This document shows, one piece after another, positions 21,627-33,100 of a stretch of DNA of 64,000 nt. Position numbers and translations under genes: made by a program. The stretch is from positions 4,030,001 through 4,094,000 of the forward strand of contig JAYKYS010000010.1 in the NCBI GenBank assembly GCA_036924285.1, written 5' to 3'. The first letter of the stretch is position 1. Each line of letters begins with the position of its first letter. A model generated the notes under the pieces. It was not told the origin of the DNA, did not search any database, and was given only the letters and a program-made list of their open reading frames with translations. Origin of the DNA: Asterella californica (Eukaryota; Streptophyta; Marchantiopsida; Marchantiales; Aytoniaceae).

Positions 21627-22490
21627 GTGCATGATCAGAAGACAAAGGAGGCATTTGAGGAGCTGAAAAAAGCATTGGTGATAGTTCTTATACTTGCTAA
21701 ACCTGAGTGGAGTAAAGCATTTATTATGTATACAGATGTCTCAAATGTAGCAATCGGATGTATATTAAGTCAATTAGATGGAGATGGGCATGATCATCTT
21801 ATAGCTTATGCTAGTAGGCAGATGGTTCTTGTGGAGAAGAACTACTATGTGACGGAACGAGAAGGATTAGTTGTGATTTTTGGATTGAAGAAATTTCGAC
21901 ACTACTTGCTAGGAGGGAAATTTTCCATAGTCACATATCACAAGGCTTTAAAGTATATCTTTAATAAGCCTAATGCCGAAGGTCGTATTGCTCGTTGGAA
22001 GATCTTTCTAACAGAATATGATTACATAATTGAAGATAGACCAGGGAAAAAGCATGCAAATGCTGATATCTTGTCGAGGGCTTATGATGATGAGGGAGAA
22101 GAACCGTTTTATGATTCATTTTCAGACGAGCAAGTGATGACAATCACAAGCATTGAGGAGGTACCTGACGAGTATAAAGAAATATGGAGTTTCTTTGTAG
22201 ATGACTCTTTTCCGGAAGGTATGCATACACGAGAACGTAATACGTTGATCAAGAGATGCAAACCTTACACCATGGTGGAGAGAATTTTATTTCATCAAGG
22301 AGCAGATGGATTACTAAGGAGAGCAGTTGGTCAAAAAGAAGCTTTCAAGCTAATGCACGAGTTTCACGACGGCACTGTTTGCGGAGGTCACTTTGATGAT
22401 AAGATAACAACCTTCAAGATTTTGGATGTAGATTATCATTGGAGAGGTATTTCAAGGAGTGTTTAGACTATTGCAAAACTTGTGACGTAT
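21627..22490 (+). pseudogene. Family E gypsy RNase H and integrase zinc-binding domain
   Basis: The 279-codon frame carries the RNase H start MYTDVSNVAIGCILSQ (catalytic D), KNYYVTEREGLVVIFGLKKF (catalytic E region), ARWKIFLTEYDYIIEDRPGK and HANADILSRA (last catalytic D). It then runs to the integrase HHCC finger: HEFHDGTVCGGHF, with the second pair YCKTCDVC at about 22460-22490 just past a TAG at 22464-22466. RNase H removes template RNA, and the finger binds element DNA ends. This is the longest intact retroelement frame in the window, but flanking breaks make it non-functional. Confidence 0.9.
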
Positions 22491-23470
22491 GTTAAACATT
22501 TGCTCTAAAGTCTAATAGAACACCTCCCTGTTAAGATTAATTTTAGTGTTAAGACCATTTTAGAAGTGGGATATTGACTTTGTAGGTCCTCTTAATAAGA
22601 CACCTCGAGGCAATAGATACATTGTAATCGTCATTAACTATTTTACCAAGTGGGTAGAGGCTAGACCTTTGAGGGAGATTAATGAAACAGAAGTGGGTAG
22701 ATTCCTATGAGAGAGGATCATCACAAGATTTGGATGTCTGTTAGAGTTGGTCCCAGATAGAAGAGGAGAGTTTGTAAGGAGCATGATTATTGCTATGCTG
22801 TAACACTTTTCTATCAAGCCACGGGTAACAACGTCATACGAACCAAATGCTAATGATCTTGCGAAGAAGATCAATCTTACACTTTGTATGATGCTCGTCA
22901 AAGATGCTGGTGTTGAGACTGCAAAACATACTTGGGATAAGAGGCTACATGTCATCTTATGGGAGTATCGAACGACAACAAAGACTTCCACTAGTATTCT
23001 CTATTTTGACTTATTTATGGAATGGAGTCCAAGTTGCAGATCCAAATTCGAATTGGATACTTTTCAAACTATTCAACGAAAGTTGAAGAGGTCGAGGAGA
23101 GAATACGTCGTCAGATCAAGAAAGGAACAACTCATGGAGTTGGAAGAGATCCGATCGGTAGCAATGATCAGATGAAACGAGCTCATGCGTATCTAAAGAA
23201 GAGTTACGACAAACGATTGAGCAAGAGGGAGGTAAAACTTTTTCAAGTCAAAGATTGGGTAATGTTGTATGATGCTATCAGATTCAAGAGGGCTAGAAGA
23301 AGTATCTTCTTAGATATTTTGGTCCTTTTGTTGTAGATAAGGTGTGGAGCAACTTCACATATGATCTTGAGGAGCTGGGAGGAAGGAGGTTCGATCGAGT
23401 AAATCATGACAAGTTGAAGTTGTTTCATCGACGAAAGTTCTATCTTCACTCCGAGGATGGAGCGAAAATT
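22491..23470 (+). pseudogene. Family E gypsy integrase core and C-terminal domain, degenerate
   Basis: Shifting frames give WDIDFVGPLNKTPRGNRY (first catalytic D), KWVEARPL, LVPDRRGEFV (second D) and EPNANDLAKKIN, where the family has Q-NGQAE-tN, so the catalytic Glu is Lys. The C-terminal part shows RAHAYLKKSYDKRLSKRE, VKDWVMLYD and a GPF motif near 23320 (RYFGPFVVDKVW), ending HRRKFYLHSEDGAKI and a TAG at about 23471. The GPY/F module is typical of plant and fungal gypsy integrases. Several stops and frameshifts are present. Confidence 0.85.
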
Positions 23471-23472
23471 TA

Positions 23473-23486
23473 GTCCGGGGATAAAA
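23473..23486 (+). other. Polypurine tract of family E
   Basis: GTCCGGGGATAAAA lies directly before TGTAACGACC at 23487 and just after the integrase stop. That is where the plus-strand primer for LTR-element DNA synthesis sits. Confidence 0.6.
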
Positions 23487-23960
23487 TGTAACGACCTATG
23501 CTACATATAGGAAGTTTGTCTATTAGTAAGATGTTTAGTTATAACTAAGTGTGGAGAATGTTTATTTGTTGCCCAAGTACTTTAAGGAGGTATCAAGTTA
23601 ATCATGACTAGCTAAAGTTAGTTATGGTTAACCTTAACTGTACTTTTGGACAGAATTCAGATATTTCTTAAAGAGTGAGCACTGTTATCTTGTCATCTTG
23701 TCTAAAAGATAGAAAGGAGGCGGAAAGTATCCCTTATCTTTTTTTTGACTTGATATTAGTGGTGCGATTAAAGTTATGGACTTTGTGGGCCTTAAAAACA
23801 AGAAGAGATTCCATATGTCTCTTTTTTAGTGGGTCATAGTGTAGAGAGGGGGAGGATTTGAGATTATTTCAGAATATTTCAGAATCTACTGATCTCCTCC
23901 AAGTCCTCCTCCTCAAAGTGCAATGTTCATTCGATGCTAGACATACTTTTGACATGATGG
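23487..23960 (+). mobile_element. Family E 3' LTR (start clear, end not found)
   Basis: It begins TGTAACGACCTATGC, a start common among plant gypsy LTRs, right after the polypurine tract. The left LTR is not present to define the right end, so the end given is only a limit set by the next recognisable sequence. No coding region is supported in it. Confidence 0.5.
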
Positions 23961-23966
23961 CCGGTG

Positions 23967-24500
23967 CTATCGCTGTTGTAGTACTGTGTTTTTCAGTTGT
24001 TGCTCTGGGTATACCCTCCCATTGTTGGGAAGGTCCAATGTGTCCTCAACGTCTAAGATCTCCTTGCTCGAAGTGGCAGGAGCTCCTTCAATCTCTACTC
24101 CGTCTGAATCCTTTCCAAGGACATGGTATGTAATAAGGGAAGATGCAGTAGGGAAGAGGAGTGTTGCCTTCTCTAAAGTCATCTCCTGCTGATCCAAGTA
24201 CAGAGGTACTAACACAACAGGTAAATACCCAGCTGAGGCACTACCTATCTTCATAGCTAACTCCTAAGTGTACTCATGGAAGGTGCATCCCCAATCTATC
24301 AAGTCCTCAACTAACGTCTTTTCCAAAAACAATATCTCTCAACAATGGATGAACATCTTCTTCTCATGATAGAAGAAGACTAGAAAAACATGAGAAGTGG
24401 CCTCTAACTTAAGATCTAAGAGGTGATCTATCATCCACTCCTTCCTGGTCTTATTTTTCTCTGCAAACGTGTGTCTATTTAGCACCTGACGCTATGTCAC
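23967..24500 (-). pseudogene. Decayed relative of the family A LTR-borne ORF (N-terminal domain)
   Basis: On the minus strand, 24480-24255 shows NKTRKEWMIDHLLDLKLE, then VFLVFFYHE and VEDLIDWGCTFHEYT. 24254-23967 continues with SASAGYLPVVLVPLYLDQQE. Aligned with the family A protein (QGRNGWKVEAYREPRK, LFLHLFPKGK, SINWGAFFHAYVQAEL, GTPAGRHLTPFFCYLYVSKR), the order and several residues agree: WM/WK, LFL, I(D/N)WG-xFH-Y, AG-L-P---LYL. This is a divergent homologue with stops. The pattern recalls plant transposon gag-like domains; function unknown. Confidence 0.5.
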
Positions 24501-26100
24501 AGAGGTCTTGGTTGGAGAGAAGCCCCAAGCCTCAATCTCATACATGTGTATGACCTTCCTCTACATAGCGGAGGTCTACTCCGAAGCGCGACCTCTCACT
24601 ATGTACTGGCTAGAAGGTGGTATTGTAAATCCTCCGCGGTCCTATCTATCAACTATCTCATAATCTCTCAACCTCCACGATAGTCATCGATGAATCTGCA
24701 ACATGTCGGATCTATATCTCACTCAAGGGTCACCTCTGATGGCTTTGATGGAAGCACACCATGAACTTGAAGAGAAAAATGCTAAGTTCAATCATTCATA
24801 CACCCATAAACTCATCAACTAAAATTTTCCATTATAATGACGTCTCTCAAGTTTTCACATGCTAAAATATCACACTCTGTATATTGTTCAAGTTGTCATT
24901 ACGATGATGTGAAAACAAGGATGAGGAGCTCTTCTCTACTCCTCCATTTATACATTCTAGGTTTTATTTTGGTACCTTCTAGTAACTCAACTATAACTAT
25001 TTTTATCGAGTTTTACTAAAATATTACTTAAGGTAAAAGCATTATTCACATGAGCTTCTTACCTTCAATCACGAGGACAACGGTCTTATGCACTACGGTG
25101 CTCAATTTGTTGACAACCAGGTCACAATAAACGCAGATGCCAAGCATTGCACACAGAGGAGGTGAGAGTTACACAAAGTACTGCATCGAATATGGAGGTT
25201 CCAAATCTGCATGAAGTTCGTCCATCTCAAACTGTTAACAACATACCCGTATCCAACTTTCCAACAGAACATGACCGTCAAAGATGGGTTTTTCATGATA
25301 TATTTGGTTCTGGAGAGCTGCTATATTCGAATTCTGATGGAGACTATGGATCCGATGATGATCTATCAGAAGAACATATATAGGAGGCGAAAGTCTTCGA
25401 GCATGGTATCTTTCAGAAATGGTTATTTCAGTAGTACGCTAGAAGAAAGTTCCGTGTTTTAGTGACATGCGAATTCAATACTTGCAACATTATGACGTTA
25501 CCAATCTACCTCGATTGACAAGTTTGTGCAGACTTTTACTTTTCAACCAGTAAATTGCATAATTATTGTTTAGTGTAGGCCGTTTTGACAGTCTTTTATT
25601 TATACAAATGTCGTTCACTCCCTTCCTTCCATGTATGTACTCATAGTAACATTGGTACTTTTGAGAAATATCACCTTTTTCTTTGCGTTAGTTCATTATT
25701 CTGTCCCAGCTGTAAGCGAATCAGTACCGATTTCATGTCTCGCCTTCGGAACTTGGGTGGGAAATTTGAAGAACTTCTCGAGAAAGTGGTAAGTGATGAT
25801 CAACAGTCAAGCTGCTGCATGGGTACACTTTATCATGACCAGCGGCACCAACCCACAATCTGAATCTCGCTCATTCATTATGTCCTTAGCTCCTCAAGTA
25901 TCAGTGTATACACTACCGATGTTTTTGACCCTCTAGAATATTAAATGGAACCATTACGACATGCACGCGCTATAACCTTCATAAGTTATCTGTTAATGGG
26001 ATCACAACAAGAGAATCCATCGAGGGATCATAAAATAATTGTAGTGCATCCACAACAAGCAGTTCTGTACTAGGAAGGCGTGGTCTCAAGTAACTGATGC
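24501..26100. other. No supported gene; mixed repeat-like sequence
   Basis: The first ~300 bases may extend the decayed ORF on the minus strand (HLLASTYSERSRFG near 24600), but stops are frequent. A 78-codon plus frame at 25147-25383, ending in an acidic SDGDYGSDDDLSEEH, has no recognised domain and is not near any structural landmark. Confidence 0.35.
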
Positions 26101-27170
26101 AAATCTGAGCTAATTGCAAACATCAGCCATTACACGGAGCGTCTACCTCCCAACCTATTCCACGACTGATGACGTCTGATGGAGGAGGAGTTGCTCCAGA
26201 AAGCCGTGATAAAGCATAGAAATCACATGTCGACTATACTGGAGCAACAGATAAAATTTGAGACAGATGCATATGCAAGGTAGGTGTGCTTTCAGTCAAA
26301 GCATGACTCTATCAACTTGGAGAGAGAGTTCTTATCACACATCCCGGTGGAGCACTAGGAACAAAGGTGTGTCCAGAAGAGATAGCAGTAGAACTCCTAC
26401 TCTTGTGACTAATCCTAATTGTTTGTGCGTCAGTCTCCATCTTCTTTTCGTGACCTCTTGTGGTCTCCTTGGCATCATGGAATGATTACCTACAGCTATG
26501 AAGGAGTTACATAAGATAGCAGCCAGAGAGAGCATCAACACTGCAGACTTGGGAGTAGAGAAGATAATACTTCAATACTTGGAGCAGAGGAAGGTTGACA
26601 TTCAACAGCATTACAGAGAAGGATAACTGTTTTGGAGTCAGATCTAGAGGCACAATGTGAGCTTATAAAGGACTTGGAGCGCTTGGTCCTTGTAGAGCAG
26701 AACAGGCGACAATAGCAGAGAAGAGCAAAGTTGCAATTGATCATCAAAAGGAGGCAGTTGACAAGGCAATGACTAAGGCGGAGGTTGTGTTGGAGATGAG
26801 ACCTCAACTGGAGCAAATAATCTCTCTGAACTATGTTGATACGTCAAGTGGAGGAGCATGTACAACTCAAGAGAGAGAGGGTTGGAGACTCTACTCAAGA
26901 AGGTTATTGAAGGACTCTCTACTTTGCACTTTCAAATTACAAGAGGACATCAAGGAGATGATTAAGACAAATAAGAGAGACCTTACTCTACCCTTTGATC
27001 CCCTTGTGGAGCAGGAGGGGTCATCCGCTGATGACCAGGAGGATACACTTGGCCCTATATTCTCTATAGTGAGTCAGAGGCAGTACAGAGAGAGAGGATC
27101 ATTAAGGTCAGCCCCTTCTGATCTTCTCCTATCCACTAGGACGACAGATCAGGATGTGGGTGTGATTTAG
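26100..27170 (+). pseudogene. Decayed coiled-coil ORF, possibly the C-terminal part of the same LTR-ORF group
   Basis: Broken plus frames show heptad-rich segments such as LGVEKIILQYLEQRKVDIQQ, QCELIKDLERLVLVEQNR and DHQKEAVDKAMTKAEVVLEM. The last frame (26769-27170) ends with TFKLQEDIKEMIKTNKRD, LTLPFDPLVEQEGSSADDQE and a TAG. Its layout, coiled coil, short conserved block, Pro-rich/acidic tail, parallels the family A ORF (FRYLDRQIE-LKTLYGLPSIP then an acidic tail). Residue identity is low, so the relation is inference. Confidence 0.35.
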
Positions 27171-30111
27171 AGGTCAACCTACCAGATGTCAACATATCGG
27201 CGTTCAATGTTAGTCGTAAGTTACAGATGACAGATCATAAATTAGACTTATACTTGCTATTTTTAATAGTTATTATTTTGAAGCACCACTTGGTAAGTCA
27301 AGAAGGTAGACTCAGATTACCTTTCTGTTTTTACTTTAAGTTTTGCATCTTGTGGTGCATTCCCATGGCCTTTGGTGGTTGGGGGTGATGTCCTTAGGGT
27401 GCATGGATGTTTGTGTTGGGGATTATAAGGGCTTGTTTGCAATGTGCCTCCTTTGTGATATGTTAGGTGCTAAAACTACTTGCTAGCTAGTTCTAGGAGG
27501 GAGTATGAGGATCTAGGAGTAGCTAGAGTAAGGAGTTATGCTTGAATTACAAATCTTCTGTGTAATCTTGAGTCTCTCCTCTCCAATAGTGGATTCAATA
27601 CATACATGTCTTTTGTGGGTCTTTCATGAATATCTCAGAATAATCTAAATGTTTGCTTGGAATCAACTATGTGTGCACAAGGTTGTGGATGTGCTAACCA
27701 TACAAGGAAGGAAGAGAGAGTAAGGAGGAGTTGAGAGTCAGTGAGATATGATGTTAATTATCCGAAGTGCTATGAAGTCAATATTTTGTTCAGCCAAAAG
27801 GAGGGCATGTGTGGGGGCAGATTACCAAGAGGAAATGCATATGTCTGAGAGGACTGTCATACACTCAGTCTTGATCTATCCACTCACTCAATAGAGAGAG
27901 TGAACCATCAACTAACATGCAAAAGAGTCACAAGGTGTCAGTAGAGGAGTCTACTACTCCATCATTCTGGAAGTCTATCATTCTGATGTACACAAAGAGG
28001 TAGCAAGTAGTCTAAGAGAGAGGAATGACAGTGAGGAGTTCTTATGAAGTGAAAACTGTAGTACGTGCCTTCACTGGTCACACTTGGAGCCAGTGGTAGG
28101 GAACGTATGCCTTACAAAGACCAAAATTTGTACCCAACATGAGACTGATTTCTCTGAGTGTTGAAGAAAGTAACTATCTGTGGAGAAGTTCTTCAAGAAG
28201 TTTCTTCATCTTCATACTTTGTACTTCATCACTTCTTCATACTTCATTACTTGTTTGCATCGTATTCAAAACTTGGAGGTGAAGTTGAACTTGGTGACTT
28301 CGGGACTTCATGATATGAAATCGGAGAGGGACCACCTACAAGACAAGATGGTAGAAATGGAAGTGCAGGTTTCGAAGACTAAAGAGATCAAGACTTCGGC
28401 GGTGCAGAAGCATAAGAACTTTGTGGTAAAGTTGACGAAGTATTGACTTCGTACTTCGTCATAGAGATCAATATTTCGAAGAAGGAGCTACTGACGCGCT
28501 TGTGCACAAAAATGATGACAACGATAGATCCTTCGAGAAAACGTGATTGGTCGGAGAAGATGTTAATCTTTCTTCTTAGGAAGTGAGATCCACCATCTTC
28601 GGACGAAGTTGTATATAAGTGTTGTGTTGTTTGTTCTTGGGACCTCTATGTGTTTGTTATTTTGATTTCTATTTTTTGAAGTTTACGGAGCCCTTGTGTA
28701 CTTGTCTTCTTCGGAGTTTTATCTATGAAGTTTCGTAGTTTCTTGTGGTAGGAGTGAGACTGGGTGATGAAGTTCTTTGTTTACATCCGAAACTAGAGTA
28801 AGAGGTTGAGGCAAAGTTTGAGAATAGACCAGCTACTACAAAGTTTGTTTTGCTACGAGACAATTTTAGAGCGAAGCTTGTTTGGACGAAGTGGTTATTT
28901 CAAGGAGTTTCTTTGTTGGATAAGTTCTTCTTAGTGGTGAACTTCGTACTTTGTACTTCATGTTGGGTGAGAACCTCGAATGAAGTATTTTGAAGAGTAA
29001 ATTGTAATAGTATTAGTGTGAAGATACTTAGCATTTATTGTGATAGATGCTTAGTAATACTTAAGCAGTACTTCTCTATTGAGACTTGTTATCTATGGCT
29101 TTGTATCTTGTTGTTTATTTTTTTCCTCGAGGTCCTTGACATGTTTAGTATATGTTATGTTACTTGTCAAGATTATCAACTCTGTCTTGTTGGATAGACC
29201 TGAGTTTGAACTCTACCGGGAATGATTTATGCTCGTGAGAATAAAAGATAACTATAAATAATCACCTTTGTTACATGTTTACTAAATTTGGATGATATTT
29301 ACTTGCATCTCTGTGGGTTCAATCCTAATATTACTACTTTCGAGTATCTTTTGGTTCTTTTGTGTGTTAAGAGAAAATTTGATGATTTTTCCTAATCCGA
29401 CCTCTCTTGCACCTTCCTCTCGCGTAGCTTCCAAATATCAAACACAGGACAAATGGAACTCCAAAGCAAAGAGTTACACTTTTCCCAAGATGAAATCTCT
29501 CTTTTTCCTTAATCTATAAGTTATCTTGTAAACTTAGAGTTGAAGTTCTCAAAGCCTTTTGCCCCAGTGTGACATCTCAAAGTTGCTCTTGTAAAATTTA
29601 CTATTTTTTCCTAGTGTGACCTCGAGAAGTTATTTGAAGGAAAATTACCTTGCGGAGACAATCAATTTCTCCCGTGATTTTGGAACACGTCTTGAAGTTC
29701 AACACCACTCAACCAATTTTCCATACCTAGTTGATCCAATCCAATCCACCCGAAAATTATAGAAAAAACACTACAACTCCTCAGTGTCTAATCCTTCTTA
29801 AAATGACTCTGGTGATGCGACTTTAATACTTTTGACAAGTAGTCATCCTAAATCCACATATCATCTCCAGGTTCTGTCACATGCGTCTATGCAAAGGGGT
29901 ATGAGGGAGAAAATATTGAAAGTGGAATGGCTCTAGATGAGGTGGACTGAAAGATCATTTTAGGGATATCTTCTGATATTTTTCTTCACTTTGGATTCTG
30001 ATATTTCAGTTTACATTATACGGATATGTATATATATTATGTGCAAATTCTAGAGTAAGCTAATTTCAATTATTCTATAAATATTAAATATTACAAGAAC
30101 CACCATATTAA
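27171..30111. other. No supported gene; LTR-like and ACTTC/GAAGT-rich sequence
   Basis: 28190-29000 is rich in ACTTC/GAAGT words (for example TCATACTTCATTACTTG) and has a TATA-like TGTATATAAGTG at about 28611-28622. The text GGGAATGATTTATGCTCG near 29218 resembles the GGGAACGATATCTTG just inside the end of family A LTRs. This suggests one or more unclassified LTRs, but ends were not found. An 88-codon frame at 28180-28446 is a short coiled coil within that repeat and not a supported gene. Confidence 0.35.
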
Positions 30112-33100
30112 ACGCTTCTTTCTTCTTCTGTCGTTACTCTGACTACTCTGTCGTCTGAGATCACTTATCCATAGGACTGTCCGTACGTGGATCTTAAGTG
30201 CTCCACTGGATGAGACAAGCTTCGACTCTACACAGCTTCTAACAATCACCGCCACTCAAGAAGAAGGCTTCCCATGCACAATTGGGTATGAATTCGAGGA
30301 AACCCACTGCCCAGAAGACATAGACAAAGCTTCTGCACTCAAATCTGAAATCAATTCCTCGAGAAGAAAGTACATTGGTTTCGAGAAGCTCACTCCCTCC
30401 ACTTCTTGCTCCTACTCCTTGACACACCAGCTTAGAAACAAGACTGCATGATGATGCCGTTTCCTGCTCTAGGCTGTCCATTACCTCTATCTACATCTTC
30501 GATCCACTGCTGGAAGCGTGAATGTAGACCCCTCTGATGTAATCTAAATCTAATCGTATGTCTCTACCATCGGACGTAATGTGTGTACTGTACAAAGATG
30601 TGTGACCATCTGGACAGTAAAATGTGTCTCTCACATATGTCTCCGAAATCCTACTTTGTGTTCTACTTTGTACTTCTGTACTTGAGTCGCAAGAGAGATC
30701 TCCTCCAATCACCAACTTGCAATCAGAAGAGATGAGGCGCTGTTAGAAGGCCACCACCTCACATGCAATTGGCTCCTTGCCTTAGTTTGGAAACTACTTT
30801 CTTTATTCCTGCGCTGCCTAACCTGCCACATGGACAGTTATCTAAATTTACAAAGAAAACTGTCACTTCTTAAGATAGCAATTTTTGGTTCCTACCAAAA
30901 TTAACAAGTAAACTGTCCTCCTAACTTGCTGCCTACTCTAATTCGCTGGGTGTGATCTCCTCCTGATCTGTTCCTACCTGAACTCCTAATTCGGCCTCTG
31001 ATAAAGTGGGAAGCCTTGCGAGTACATCGGGAATGACTGAGGTGGCTTCCTCCTCGATGTTTGTGACTTGCTCTTCTGGGACGGCTTTGGAAGATGGAAG
31101 CGTCTTCTAGGAAGCTAAGTCCATTTGGCTTCCTCGCTCTTCTGTGGCACTGGTTCGACGCTGGGAGCTGGGGTGACTTCACAGTGGTCAGAGGAAGTCA
31201 CCTCCTCCACTCGAAACACCTTGGAAGACAACTCTACTTCTCGTCTTCCGGGGCTTCTTCCTAGATCTTCTCGGCTTCCAGCGCTGTCACTACCAAGTGG
31301 ACAACAAGGTCGAACTCCTCCTTCTCCAAATCGTCCCCGATCGCTGGTCTTGGGACATGGGAAGATGTAGCTGTTGGTTGTGGAATCGAGGGAAGACCAT
31401 AAAGGGTCTTCAAGCTCTCAATCTGCCGATCCAGGTAGCGAAACATGCTATCCTTGCACTCCACTAACATCGCTCTAGAATCGTCATCCCACTCCCTAGC
31501 TAAGGTGAGAAAGCTTCTACCCGCAGTGAAGTTGAACTTCTTGCGAAGTGCTTCCACCGTATGCGTCATAAGTCTCTTTGCTCAGGCTTCTGCTTCTTCC
31601 CGCTGCGTCTTCTCTACTGCAGCTTGTGCTTTTGCGGCTTCCTGCAGTGCCTTCCATGTCATCTTCTCTTCTGCGGTAGACGTGATCTTACCTCTCACCC
31701 GCAGAACCTCCTGGTCACGCTGCTGTAAACGTGCTTGCAACTCTTGGTTGCTCTTCCTCAGCTGTGCTGACTCCTTGGCAGAAGCGTCTGCTTCCGTCTT
31801 GTACTTTGCTGCAAGCTTCTCCGTGGTGCGGAGGTTGGCTTCCAACGCGTCCACCTTCTTCCTGCTCCTTCAGTGTGCGTAGACCGAATCCAAGCCGCAG
31901 TGACTTCTCTTGAGCCATCACGCACTTCTCCACCAACTCCATAGCTGGCTGGATCTCCGAATGGAAGAAGGCGCTGAATTCCTCCAACCTTCTTCTCGCA
32001 GAAGACAGGCTTCATCTCCACAATCTGATCGGAGGTGTCTTCCATGTCTTTCAGAGACAAAGATGCCTCTTCCACCACTGTGATCTTCTGCTTCTGTGCG
32101 CGAGAAGAGACTTCTCTTCTCATCTTCCGAGGTGGAAGATCTCTTCCCACTGTAGGAGCGGTTCTCTTCGTTGCACTTCTTCGAGTCGCAGTCGAAATGT
32201 CAACCCAAACTTCAGCTTTTGGAGTCTTCGAAAGACTCCCTATAGTTGCAGAAGCTGTCTTCTGCGCGGTTCTGGTGCTCAGCGTCTCCTCCTGAGAATC
32301 CGACTCCGATCCAAAATGAATGATCGGAAAAAAGACCGTCTTCTTATGCACACTCCTAGGCCCCATCTTCCTCGACGGTGATGCGTCTTCTGTACCGCTG
32401 GAGTCGTCTTCTCGCATCAGAAGCGTCTTTTGATGAGTGCATAGTCTCGTCTGAGGCACTAAAGTGGGAGGGGGAGTTACGGCCGCTGCTTGATCTTCTT
32501 CTCTCGAGGTCTCTTCCTTCACCTCGCACTGTCTTGTTGACCCATACCTCACCAATTGATCTTCTGTCAAATCTCCCTTGGACACGTACATGTAACAGAA
32601 GAACGGTATGAGGTGTCCTCCTGCTGGGGTGTCCAAGTACACCAACTCTGTCTGAACGTAAGGAGAAGGCGCCCCAATTAACGGACAGTCCTTCCCAGAT
32701 GGCTTCCAGGAACTCCACGTCCTGATCTCCAAGGTATCTCGTCTTCTGTGCTTTCTCTTTGAGAAAGAGGTGAAGAAATAGCTTCGCTAGAAGACGCTTC
32801 CGCGACTCTCGATAAGCTTCAATCTTCCACCCATTCCTTCCCTGTCTATCTTCCAGGAAGAGGCAAGTTGTGCTTCCAAGCACATGCCACTTCTCAGAGA
32901 TCATCGGTAAGATCTTCTTCTCGAGCTTGTATCCTCGATTCTCGGATTCTGACCTTGAAAGACCTTGCGTCACCACTCTGTCGTCCAGGAAGACGGTCTT
33001 CTTTGAGCGACCCCTGCCTTCACAAGTACAAGGTTGCGCGGAGGTAGTGCTGCCCACACCTCCTCCAAAAGACCCTAGTCCGCGAGGTTCCAGTCCCACA

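Noticed and set aside
28180..28446. 88-codon coiled-coil-like frame
   Set aside because: It is built from repeated ACTTC/GAAGT words in an LTR-like region and has no counterpart elsewhere in the window.
31125..32295. Several plus-strand open frames opposite the LTR-borne ORF
   Set aside because: The conserved, selection-like signal is on the minus strand; plus frames are shadows.
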